Source of the DNA: DATJLY01 sp035532935
GTDB lineage: Bacteria; Pseudomonadota; Alphaproteobacteria; ATCC43930; CGMCC-115725
Assembly: GCA_035532935.1 (NCBI GenBank)
Contig: DATKQE010000106.1
Coordinates: 1 to 64,000, forward strand
Reading direction: 5' to 3'
Length of the DNA stretch: 64,000 nt
Of the stretch, positions 42,880-50,472 are shown piece by piece (position 1 is the first letter of the stretch; every line of letters starts with the position of its first letter). A model generated the notes under the pieces. The model searched no databases. It saw only the letters and a program-made list of their open reading frames with translations, and was not told the origin of the DNA. Both the position numbers and the translations under genes were made by a program.

Positions 42880-43770
42880 ATGGAGGGCCGTTTCGAAGTG
42901 CGGGCGGCGGTCGAGCCGCCCTTCGAGATCGCGGCGCGGCAATGGCAGGCCGTGCCGCTGGTTCTGGCCTCGCCGCATAGCGGCGCGGCCTATCCGAGCG
43001 AGTTCCTCGCGAGTTCGCGGCTCGACCCGCTGACGCTCAGGCGGTCGGAGGACTGCTTCGTCGACGAGATTTTCGACCCGGGCGACGAGATCGCGGCGCC
43101 GTTGCTCAAGGCGCGCTTCCCGCGAGCCTATCTCGATCCCAATCGCGAGCCCTTCGAACTCGACCCGACGATGTTCGAGGACCCGTTGCCGCCCTACGTC
43201 AACAGCCGCTCGCCGCGGGTGCGGGCGGGGCTCGGCACCATCGCCCGCGTCGTTGCCACCGGCGAGGAGATCTACGCGCGCAAGCTGCGCTTTGCCGAGG
43301 CGGTCGAGCGCGTCGAGCGGCTCTACCGCCCCTATCACCGCGCCTTGAAGCAGCTCATCATGGCGACGCGCGAGCGGTTCGGCTGTTATCTCCTGCTCGA
43401 CTGCCACTCGATGCCGTCCGCGATAGCGCCCGCCGAGCGCGGCGGCGCGCGCAGCCGCGCCGATATCGTGCTCGGCGATTGCCATGGCACCGCGTGCCAT
43501 CCGATCGTGATCGAGACGGCGCATCACGTGCTGCGCGCCAAGGGCTATGGCGTCGCCCGCAACGCGCCCTATGCCGGCGGCTTCACCACCGCGCATTACG
43601 GCAGACCGCAAGCCGGCGGGCACGGGCTGCAGATCGAGCTGTGCCGCAGCCTCTACATGGACGAGCGCACGTTCGACCGCAAGCCGTTCTTCGCGCGGCT
43701 CGCCGCCGACATGCGCGAACTGGTGGCAGCGCTCGCCACCATCGACCAGGCGCCGCTGAGGCCGACGTGA
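42880..43770 (+). CDS. N-formylglutamate amidohydrolase family protein (copy 2)
   Basis: 296 residues of the HutG2 family, longer than copy 1: VLASPHSGAAYPSEFL, ARFPRAYLDPNREPFELDP, LLLDCHSMPSAI, DIVLGDCHGTAC and QIELCRSLYMDER. Metal-binding Asp/His/Glu positions are intact. Copies 1 and 2 are only distantly alike, so they are not a recent duplication. A GNAT gene overlaps its stop by four bases. The true substrate is unproven. Confidence 0.85.
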   Translation: MEGRFEVRAAVEPPFEIAARQWQAVPLVLASPHSGAAYPSEFLASSRLDPLTLRRSEDCFVDEIFDPGDEIAAPLLKARFPRAYLDPNREPFELDPTMFEDPLPPYVNSRSPRVRAGLGTIARVVATGEEIYARKLRFAEAVERVERLYRPYHRALKQLIMATRERFGCYLLLDCHSMPSAIAPAERGGARSRADIVLGDCHGTACHPIVIETAHHVLRAKGYGVARNAPYAGGFTTAHYGRPQAGGHGLQIELCRSLYMDERTFDRKPFFARLAADMRELVAALATIDQAPLRPT

Positions 43771-44303
43771 GCGACGAAGCGGCGTTTTCGCTCCGCGACG
43801 CGACCGCCGCCGACATTCCCACCATCACCCGCATCTATGCCCATCACGTGCGCTGCGGCCTCGCCTCGTTCGAGGACGACCCGCCGAGCGAGACGGAGAT
43901 GGCGCACCGCTTTGCCGATGTCGGCATGCGCGGCCTGCCGTGGTTGGTCGCGGCGGCGGGCGACGGAACCGTGCGCGGCTATGCCTATGCCATGCCCTAC
44001 CGCCTGCGTTCGGCCTATCGCTACACGCTCGAGGACTCGATCTACGTCGCGCCCGATTGGCTGCGCCGCGGCATGGGCGGCGCCCTTCTCGCCCGTCTCG
44101 TCGAGCGCTGCGCCGCCGCCAATTACCGGCAGATGGTGGCGGTCATCGGCGACAGCGCCAACGAGCCCTCGATCCGGCTTCATGGCAGCCTCGGCTTCGA
44201 CCGGGTCGGCCTCCTGCCGTCGGTCGGCTTCAGGCACGGCCGCTGGATCGACTGCGTTCTGATGCAGCGCCACCTCGGCCCGGGCGACGCCAGCCTGCCG
44301 TAG
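43767..44303 (+). CDS. GNAT acetyltransferase, phosphinothricin/methionine-sulfone type
   Basis: 178 residues: LRDATAADIPTITRIYAHHV, GLASFEDDPPSETEM, YAYAMPYRLRSAYRYTLEDS and the acetyl-CoA loop VAPDWLRRGMGGALLARLVE, then GDSANEPSIRLHGSLGFDRV. This is the MnaT/Pat pattern; such enzymes acetylate methionine sulfone, phosphinothricin or related amino-acid analogues. The GTG start overlaps the amidohydrolase stop, suggesting related work on N-acyl amino acids. Confidence 0.85.
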   Translation: MSDEAAFSLRDATAADIPTITRIYAHHVRCGLASFEDDPPSETEMAHRFADVGMRGLPWLVAAAGDGTVRGYAYAMPYRLRSAYRYTLEDSIYVAPDWLRRGMGGALLARLVERCAAANYRQMVAVIGDSANEPSIRLHGSLGFDRVGLLPSVGFRHGRWIDCVLMQRHLGPGDASLP

Positions 44304-44320
44304 CGCCCAAAAAAGCGCCC

Positions 44321-44351
44321 CAAAAAAAATGGGCCGTGACTAGCACGGCCC
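44321..44351 (-). terminator. Rho-independent terminator of the candidate sRNA
   Basis: Stem TGGGCCGTG / CACGGCCCA (nine pairs, five-base loop) followed on the minus strand by TTTTTTTT (44328-44321). In the other direction the stem is followed by AAGTTT, so it may also help end the GNAT transcript. Confidence 0.8.
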
Positions 44352-44413
44352 AAGTTTAGGGAGGAAACGCCTAGAAGACGTACGGCAGGCCGTCGGGCGA
44401 CGACCGATGCCGC
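44321..44413 (-). ncRNA. Candidate trans-acting sRNA with anti-Shine-Dalgarno loop
   Basis: On the minus strand, a predicted start near 44413 is followed by a hairpin CGGCA...TGCCG with inner GTCG/CGAC, then a single-stranded stretch GGCGTTTCCTCCCTAAACTT with the anti-Shine-Dalgarno core TTTCCTCCC. It ends with a nine-pair terminator and eight Ts. The layout (5' hairpin, anti-SD single strand, intrinsic terminator, about 93 bases, in a 400-base gene-free gap) fits alphaproteobacterial anti-SD sRNAs such as the cuckoo or ar14/suhB types. Family assignment is not certain. Confidence 0.55.
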
Positions 44414-44419
44414 ACTGCA

Positions 44420-44448
44420 AGATATGCCGGGTTGCGTCGCACAAATCA
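44420..44448 (-). promoter_or_regulatory. Candidate promoter of the sRNA
   Basis: Minus-strand TTGATT (44448-44443), 17-base spacer, CATATC (44425-44420). The -10 is weak, but the spacing and distance to the predicted sRNA start are right. Confidence 0.35.
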
Positions 44449-44621
44449 AGCTAAAAAACGGCCCTCAGCAGATTTTCCTGTGGGTCGATTCGCCGCATGC
44501 AGGGCCGGATTAAGGAAATTTTGTGCAACGCACAATTAATGCAAGGATCGTGCGCCCGATGCGGCCATCTCGGCGGTTTCGGTCGAGTCGGGCCACTGCG
44601 GTGCAAACCTGCTATAGTCGC

Positions 44622-44627
44622 TATAAT
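44622..44627 (+). promoter_or_regulatory. Consensus -10 box upstream of glucokinase
   Basis: A perfect TATAAT, preceded by the direct repeat GCTATAGTCGCTATA. No good -35 is seen 16-18 bases upstream. It lies 83 bases ahead of the glk start and could be an activator-dependent promoter. Confidence 0.35.
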
Positions 44628-44709
44628 CTCCGTGCGGATGACGCCGACGGAAAAGATGGCAGGCGATGACCGAAAATCGAGGGCACGGCATCCTCGCCGA
44701 AGCTCCGGC

Positions 44710-45669
44710 ATGAACGCCCCGCTTCGCTTGATCGGCGATGTCGGCGGCACGCATACGCGGTTCGCCCTGCTCGACGCGGCGCAACGGCCGGAGCGGGTGC
44801 GCGTCCTGGCGAGCGAGGATTACCCGAGCCTCGCCAGCGCGATCACGGCCTATCTCGACGCGGAGAAGCCCGAGCCTCGGCCGCGCGAGGCGGCGCTGGC
44901 GGTGGCCTCGGCGGTGACCGGCGATGCCGTCACGCTCACCAACCGTTCGTGGTCGTTTTCGATTGCGGCGCTCCAGGGCGCCTTGGGGCTCGAGCGTCTC
45001 CTCGTTATCAACGATTTCACGGCGAACGCGCTGGCGATGCCTCAACTCCGGCAAGACGAGCGGATTGCGATCGGCGGCGGCGCGGCGGCGGCGGGCGCGC
45101 CCATCGCCGTGCTCGGCCCCGGAACCGGGCTCGGGATGAGCGCGCTCGTGCCCTCGCGCGACGGCGGGATCGCGATTGCCGGCGAGGGCGGGCATGCGAC
45201 CATCCCCGCCGCCGACGAGCGCGAGAGCGAGGTTCTGGCCCGGATGCGCCGGCGCTTCGGCCATGTCTCGGCCGAGCGCGTGCTGTCGGGGCCGGGGCTG
45301 GTCAATCTCTATCAGACCCTGGCCGAGCTCGCCGGCGCGCCGGCCGAGGACTTCACCCCGGCGCAGATCGCCGATGCGGAGATCGGCAAGAGCGAGATTT
45401 TGTGTCGCGAGGCGGTGGAAATGTTCTGCGCCATGCTGGGCACGGTCGCGGGCAATCTCGCGCTGACGCTGGGCGCGCGCGGCGGCGTCTATATCGCCGG
45501 CGGCATCGTGCCGCGTCTGGGCGCGCGCTTCGCTGCCAGCGGTTTCCGCCGGCGGTTCGAGGACAAGGGCCGGTTCCGGGCCTATCTCGCGGCGATCCCG
45601 TGCTATGTCGTGACGCATCCGGTGCCGGCCTTTCTCGGCCTGGCCCAGCACCTCGCGCGCGGCGGCTGA
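44710..45669 (+). CDS. glk: Glucokinase
   Basis: Phosphorylates glucose with ATP. 319 residues from the ATG at 44710: the phosphate-1 motif LIGDVGGTHTRFALLD, the sugar-binding VINDFTANALAMPQL and GPGTGLGMSALVP, the GEGGHATIPAADE region, and the adenosine motif GGVYIAGGIVPRLG. It is the Glk (not ROK) family. The frame is open further upstream, but this start matches the family N-terminus. A DUF2842 gene follows 12 bases later. Confidence 0.93.
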   Translation: MNAPLRLIGDVGGTHTRFALLDAAQRPERVRVLASEDYPSLASAITAYLDAEKPEPRPREAALAVASAVTGDAVTLTNRSWSFSIAALQGALGLERLLVINDFTANALAMPQLRQDERIAIGGGAAAAGAPIAVLGPGTGLGMSALVPSRDGGIAIAGEGGHATIPAADERESEVLARMRRRFGHVSAERVLSGPGLVNLYQTLAELAGAPAEDFTPAQIADAEIGKSEILCREAVEMFCAMLGTVAGNLALTLGARGGVYIAGGIVPRLGARFAASGFRRRFEDKGRFRAYLAAIPCYVVTHPVPAFLGLAQHLARGG

Positions 45670-45681
45670 GCCGCCATCCGA

Positions 45682-45900
45682 ATGCGCCTGCGCATCCTTT
45701 TCGGCACTCTGTTCCTGGTCGGCGGGCTTGCGCTCTATGGCTTGGCGATCGCGGCGCTCGCCGCGCATGTGACGCCGCCGGGCCCGCTCGCCGCGTTCGT
45801 GTTCTATGCCCTGGCCGGGACGGTGTGGGTGGCACCGGCGGGATGGCTCGTGCGCTGGATGCAGCGGGCGGCGCCGTACCGCCCGCCGCCCGAGGGCTGA
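45682..45900 (+). CDS. DUF2842 family membrane protein
   Basis: 72 residues with two hydrophobic helices (LFGTLFLVGGLALYGLAIAA and LAAFVFYALAGTVWVAPAGW) and the family ending GWLVRWM. DUF2842 is typical of Alphaproteobacteria and of unknown function. It is in the same orientation as glk. Confidence 0.75.
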   Translation: MRLRILFGTLFLVGGLALYGLAIAALAAHVTPPGPLAAFVFYALAGTVWVAPAGWLVRWMQRAAPYRPPPEG

Positions 45901-45982
45901 GCGCGGCGCCGCCCTTGCCTTGCCTGGCTCGGGGGAGTCGTCTAAACGGGGCCGTAGCCTCGGCTGTGAAGGGCGGGCGGCG

Positions 45983-46945
45983 ATGATGCGCGTGGCGTTG
46001 CTTGACGACTATCAGGGCGCGGCGCTCGGCGCGGCGGACTGGCAAAGTCTCCATCCGGCGGCCGAGATCGAGGCCTTTCCCGTGCATATCGCCGATCCGG
46101 ACGCGCTGGCCCGGCGGCTGCACGTGTTCGACGGCGTCGTGCTCATGCGCGAGCGCACGGCCTTTCCCAAAAGCCTGATCGAGCGCCTGCCGAACCTGCG
46201 CCTTATCGTCACCGCCGGCATGCGCAACGCCGCGCTCGATGTCACGGCGGCGACGGCGCGCGGCATTCAGGTCTGCGGCACCGACATGCTCGGCTATCCC
46301 ACGGCGGAGCTGACCTGGGGCCTCATCATCGCCCTGATGCGCCACATCCCGCAGGAGGATCGCGCGATCCGTCAGGGCCAGTGGCAATCCCCGGTGCCCG
46401 GCAACGGCCTCCAGGGCAAGACGATCGGCATCCTCGGATTGGGCCGTCTCGGCAGCCAGGTCGCCGCCGTGGCCAAGGCGTTCCGCATGGACATCGTCGC
46501 CTGGAGCCAGAACCTCACCGACGCCAAGGCCGCCGAGCACGGCGCACGGCGCGTGGGCAAGGAGGCGCTGTTCGAGCAGAGCGATGTCGTCACCATCCAC
46601 CTGGCATTGAGCGACCGCTCGCGCGGGCTCGTTGGCGCCGCCGAGCTCGCGCGCATGAAGCCCGCCGCCTATCTCGTCAACACCTCGCGCGGACCGATCG
46701 TCGACGCGGCGGCGCTGCTGGCGTGCCTGCGCGCGCGCCGCATCGCCGGCGCCGGGCTCGACGTCTATGATGCCGAGCCGATCGCCAAGGACCACCCGCT
46801 GCTGGCGCTCGACAACGTCATCCTCACGCCGCATCTCGGCTATGCGACCGCGGAAGCCTATCGCGGCATTTACGGCCAGGCGGTGGAGATCATTCGCGGC
46901 TTCCTCGACGGCAAGGTCGTGCGCGGCCTCAACACGCCGGCCTAA
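45983..46945 (+). CDS. D-2-hydroxyacid dehydrogenase family protein (copy 1)
   Basis: 320 residues: VALLDDYQGAALGAADW, the NAD motif TIGILGLGRLGSQVAAVAKA, and the catalytic Arg (NTSRGPIVDAAAL), Glu (YDAEPIAKDHPL) and His (LTPHLGYATAEAY). The family reduces 2-ketoacids or oxidises 2-hydroxyacids; the substrate is not evident. The related copy at 57278-58255 shares the unusual DDYQ start. The first of two adjacent ATGs is used. Confidence 0.88.
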   Translation: MMRVALLDDYQGAALGAADWQSLHPAAEIEAFPVHIADPDALARRLHVFDGVVLMRERTAFPKSLIERLPNLRLIVTAGMRNAALDVTAATARGIQVCGTDMLGYPTAELTWGLIIALMRHIPQEDRAIRQGQWQSPVPGNGLQGKTIGILGLGRLGSQVAAVAKAFRMDIVAWSQNLTDAKAAEHGARRVGKEALFEQSDVVTIHLALSDRSRGLVGAAELARMKPAAYLVNTSRGPIVDAAALLACLRARRIAGAGLDVYDAEPIAKDHPLLALDNVILTPHLGYATAEAYRGIYGQAVEIIRGFLDGKVVRGLNTPA

Positions 46946-47069
46946 GCCAACGCCCGCCGGAGGCGCGGCTAAATCGCGCGAAATCCGGCTAAAACCCGCG
47001 ACGAAGCGCCGTCGCGGCGGGCACGGCATTAGGCGCTTCTTAGGCATCCCCTTCCTAGGCTCGGACGCG

Positions 47070-47501
47070 ATGATGAGCGCCGTCCGATCCAGCCTTGGCC
47101 GCTTCCTGGCGGCCGTCCGGCAATTCCCGCCGCGCCTTGGCGCCGCCGAGCGCGGTTCGAGCGCGGTCGAGTTCGCGTTGGTGGTGCCGATTCTTCTCGC
47201 CATGCTGTTCGGGATCGTCGAATTCGGGCGGGCCCTGTGGATCCAGGGCATGCTCGACTACGCCGTCGAGCAGGCGTCGCGCTGCGCCTCGATCGACACC
47301 TCGACCTGCAATTCCTCGGGCGCGATCGCCACCTATGCGTCGCAGCAGACCGCGCCGCTCAATCTGCCCGCGTCGGATTTCACGGCGACGACGCAGACAT
47401 GCGGCAACCAGGTGAAGGCGAACTATCCCTTCACCTTCGTGGTGCCGAATCTCCTGCCCTACAACATCACGCTCAAGTCGCAGTCGTGCTTCCCGACCTG
47501 A
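47070..47501 (+). CDS. TadE-like pilus assembly protein
   Basis: 143 residues with the TadE/TadG N-terminal pseudopilin-type motif GSSAVEFALVVPILLAMLFG followed by IVEFGRALWIQGMLDYAVEQ; the rest is exported and contains four cysteines. TadE proteins are minor pilins of Flp/Tad pili. No other tad gene is in the window, so this is a lone copy or belongs to a distant system. Confidence 0.8.
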   Translation: MMSAVRSSLGRFLAAVRQFPPRLGAAERGSSAVEFALVVPILLAMLFGIVEFGRALWIQGMLDYAVEQASRCASIDTSTCNSSGAIATYASQQTAPLNLPASDFTATTQTCGNQVKANYPFTFVVPNLLPYNITLKSQSCFPT

Positions 47502-47507
47502 CGGCGC

Positions 47508-48182
47508 TCACAGCGCCACGAAGGACTGGCCCTTGGTCGATGCGGCGAAGCCGTTGAACACTTCGTACGCCCCGGCATAGCTCGGCCGGCTCTTCATCGC
47601 CGCGATCCAGCGCGTCACGTTCGCATAAGGCGAAAGGTCGCAATGCACGAGCTCGCCCGCGGTGACGAGGCCGAGGCCGAAGAAGTCGGCGATGGAAACG
47701 TCGGCGCCGCAGAGATAGGTCTTGCGCGGCCCGAGCCAATGGTCGTTCAACACCTCCAGCCAAATCTTCGAGCGGTCCCGCCCCCACGCCACCGTCCCCG
47801 CCTGGACCGTCGGATCGGACCGTTTCAGGGTGGGAAACACCTGGGGATAGACGTAGCCGTAGCCCCAGTCGCGATAGAAGTTGGAATTGAACCAGTCGAG
47901 CATCTCGTCGACCTTGGCGCGCTGACGCAGTTCCTTGGGATAGGCGGGGGAACCGGACGTCTCGGCGAGATAGCGCAGGATGGTCGCGCTCTCGGTGAGG
48001 CGGAAATCGCCGTCTTCGAGCAGCGGGATGAGGCGGTTGGGATTGACCCGGCTATAGGCTTCGCCGTGATGCTCGCCCTTGAAGATGTCCACCACCTGCT
48101 GCTCGACGTTCAATTTTCCGTCGGCGATGAACTGCATCACCGGACGGCTGGTCGTCGATGCCGGATGCATGTAGAGTTTCAT
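47508..48182 (-). CDS. Glutathione S-transferase family protein
   Basis: 224 residues: thioredoxin-like N-terminal domain (MKLYMHPASTTSRPVMQFIA, NPNRLIPLLEDGDFRLTES with the conserved cis-Pro and Glu-Ser) and an all-helical C-terminal domain (CGADVSIADFFGLGLVTAGE). The Ser-rich start (STTSRP) suggests a theta/beta-like catalytic serine. The substrate is unknown. It converges on tadE, with seven bases between, and lies just downstream of a binding-protein gene. Confidence 0.88.
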   Translation of the reverse strand: MKLYMHPASTTSRPVMQFIADGKLNVEQQVVDIFKGEHHGEAYSRVNPNRLIPLLEDGDFRLTESATILRYLAETSGSPAYPKELRQRAKVDEMLDWFNSNFYRDWGYGYVYPQVFPTLKRSDPTVQAGTVAWGRDRSKIWLEVLNDHWLGPRKTYLCGADVSIADFFGLGLVTAGELVHCDLSPYANVTRWIAAMKSRPSYAGAYEVFNGFAASTKGQSFVAL

Positions 48183-48219
48183 GCGCTGGTTCCTCCGTGG
48201 GTTGGCATTTCGAAGCGGA

Positions 48220-49230
48220 TCACTTCAGGCGCGCGGCGCCCTCCTTGATCATGCTGAGATCGAGATATTTCGACATGTCGAGATCGGTCTTGATGAAGCC
48301 GAGTTCCTTCACCGTATTGACGTTCCGTTGCAGCATCGCCAGGTTGGGGAGCCCGTCCGGATCGCGATAGGTGTCCTGCTTGGTGAAGGCCCAGTCGAGC
48401 CGCGCCGCCGGCTGCTTGGTGAACTTCGCCAGAATTGCGACCGCTTCCTTGTGGTTGGCGGGATCGGAGTACCAGCGATAGGCGCGCACCGTGTCTTCGA
48501 GCAGATCGACAAACGCGGCCCGGTGCTTTTGGATGAATCCTGCGCGCGCCTCCCAGAAGGAAAGCTCCGACCCGCCGAGCCCGTCCTTGAGCGTGAACAG
48601 CGTATGCGCATTCTTTTGCAGCTTGGGGTCGAACACGAACGGCAGCGCTTCGGTGACGAGATCGGCCTTGTGATCCATCAGCACCGCCGTCATGTTGGGA
48701 AACGGCACTTCGATCATCGTGTAGTCGCGCTTGAATTGCATGCCGTGGTGCAGAAGATAGGCGCGCATCCCGAAATCGACGCCCGTGCCGATCCCATTGA
48801 CGGCGACGATCCGTCCCTTGAGGTCGGCCACTTTCTTGATCGGTCCGTCGTTCAGGACCATGTACTGCACCGTCGCATAGCCCTTGGCGCCGTCCTGCGT
48901 CTCGTCGGCGATGATCCGCAGATCGGTCATTCCCGCGTTCTCGACCGCGATCGGGAACGAGGCGAAATTGAGCGTCGCGATCTCGATGTCGCCCGCGGCG
49001 AGCGCCGAGATTTCGGTCGGCGTTGACTGGAAATGCAGCGGCTCGAAATCGTAGGTGACGCCGTTATGCTTCGCCAATCCAGGCTTGAGGAAGAGGATCG
49101 GGATGAGCGACGCGGGCGTGGCAATCCAGGCGGCGCGGATCTTCACCGGCGCGGCGGCGGCGCTGCCACTGGGGGCTGCCAGGGCGAGCGCAAGGCCAAG
49201 CAGAATCGACAACCGAAGCGCTGAGCGCAT
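48220..49230 (-). CDS. Orphan ABC-transporter substrate-binding protein, NMT1 type, class A (second copy)
   Basis: 336 residues with a signal peptide (SILLGLALALAAPSGSAAAA). The body has IKKVADLKGRIVAVNGIGTG, YTMIEVPFPNMTAVLMDHKA and NPANHKEAVAILAKFTKQPA, similar to the protein at 11531-12550. The ATG at 49230 has GGAGG 6 bases upstream; the ATG two codons earlier is too close. No permease or ATPase is nearby. It is divergent from the class B binding protein at 49409. Confidence 0.85.
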   Translation of the reverse strand: MRSALRLSILLGLALALAAPSGSAAAAPVKIRAAWIATPASLIPILFLKPGLAKHNGVTYDFEPLHFQSTPTEISALAAGDIEIATLNFASFPIAVENAGMTDLRIIADETQDGAKGYATVQYMVLNDGPIKKVADLKGRIVAVNGIGTGVDFGMRAYLLHHGMQFKRDYTMIEVPFPNMTAVLMDHKADLVTEALPFVFDPKLQKNAHTLFTLKDGLGGSELSFWEARAGFIQKHRAAFVDLLEDTVRAYRWYSDPANHKEAVAILAKFTKQPAARLDWAFTKQDTYRDPDGLPNLAMLQRNVNTVKELGFIKTDLDMSKYLDLSMIKEGAARLK

Positions 49231-49408
49231 AACCATCCTCCCGACGATCGTTTTGTTTCTTCGATGCCGAAGCTACACCGAAATCAAGCCGTCGTCCAAG
49301 ACGGGCTTTCCGCGCGCGGATGCCGCAGTGGCGCGCGCCGCGCCGTGCGCTCTATAACGAATTCCGACGAAAGCGTTGGACCAAGACGACCGAAGGAGGA
49401 AACGGGGA

Positions 49409-50458
49409 ATGACGATACGGCATCATCTCGTCGCAGCCACGCTGGGCGCGCTTGCACTTGCCGGCACGGCGTCGCCAGTCAGAGCCGAGGCTCCGGTGAA
49501 GATCACCGCCGCGATCGTGCCGGCCATCTCGGCGGGCGGGCTCTTCATCGCCCAGGAGAAGGGCTATTTCCGTGACGCCGGTCTCGATGTCGAGATTCAG
49601 AATATCGAGTCGGGTTCCGATCTCCAGGCGATGCTCGCGACCAACCGGGTGCAGGTGACGAGCGGCGCACTGTCGGCCGCGATGTTCAACTCGATCGCCC
49701 GGGGCCTTCCGGTGAAGGTATTCTATGCGGTGTCGGTGAGCCCGGCGTTCCACTATTTCATGGTCCGCTCCGACCTCAAGGACAAGTTCAAGACCCCGGC
49801 CGATTTGCGCGGCCGCTCGATCGCGATCAGCGGCCGCGCCACGGGCGATTACTACGCGGTGGGCCGGGTGCTCGAATCGGCCGGTCTCACGATGAACGAC
49901 GCCGACGTGAAGACCGTGGGCTTCTCGCAGATGCCCGCCGCCCTCCAGAACAAGGCGATCGACGTTGCCGTGATGATCCCGCCGCTGACAGACGCGATGG
50001 TGGCCAAGCATATCGCCGTCAAATGGCTCAACCCGGAGGACTACCTCAAGGTGAAGCCCGAGCTGATCGCGGTCGGGCAGATGAACACCGACTGGGCCAA
50101 ATCCCATGAAGCGGCGGCCAAGGCCTACCTCAAGGCGGTTCTCAAGGGCACACGGGAATATTGCGAGGCCTATCACCACGGCCCCAACCGCGCCGACGTG
50201 GTCCGCATCCTCGCCAAGTATTCGAGCATCCACGACCCCGCGCTGATCGAGAGGATCGAATGGGGCGCGAGCGATCCGATCGGCACGATTCCGGTCGCGA
50301 GCATCAAGGACTTCGAGGCGTTCGAGGTCGCGCACAAGCTCATCGGGCACGAAGTCCCGATCGACCGTGTCGTCGAGCTCAACTGGATCGACGAAGCGGC
50401 GCGCGCACTCGGGCCGTTCAAGCTCGTCCACGACGACGGCACGCCGGGCTGCCGCTAG
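49409..50458 (+). CDS. Orphan ABC-transporter substrate-binding protein, NMT1/THI5-like, class B (second copy)
   Basis: 349 residues: signal peptide to PVRAEA, then LFIAQEKGYFRDAGLDVEIQ, SDLQAMLATNRVQVTSGALS and TPADLRGRSIAISGRATGDY, the NMT1 pattern. It is related to the class B protein at 12594-13622. A GGAGG lies 9 bases upstream of the ATG. It is divergent from the class A copy (178 bases between starts) and converges on a GMC oxidoreductase gene. Confidence 0.85.
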   Translation: MTIRHHLVAATLGALALAGTASPVRAEAPVKITAAIVPAISAGGLFIAQEKGYFRDAGLDVEIQNIESGSDLQAMLATNRVQVTSGALSAAMFNSIARGLPVKVFYAVSVSPAFHYFMVRSDLKDKFKTPADLRGRSIAISGRATGDYYAVGRVLESAGLTMNDADVKTVGFSQMPAALQNKAIDVAVMIPPLTDAMVAKHIAVKWLNPEDYLKVKPELIAVGQMNTDWAKSHEAAAKAYLKAVLKGTREYCEAYHHGPNRADVVRILAKYSSIHDPALIERIEWGASDPIGTIPVASIKDFEAFEVAHKLIGHEVPIDRVVELNWIDEAARALGPFKLVHDDGTPGCR

Positions 50459-50472
50459 AACCGCCCGCGCGC

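Noticed and set aside
46977..47069. Possible regulatory repeat with TAAAtcGCG and cGGCTAAAA elements before tadE
   Set aside because: Short, imperfect matches without symmetric arrangement; not distinguishable from chance.
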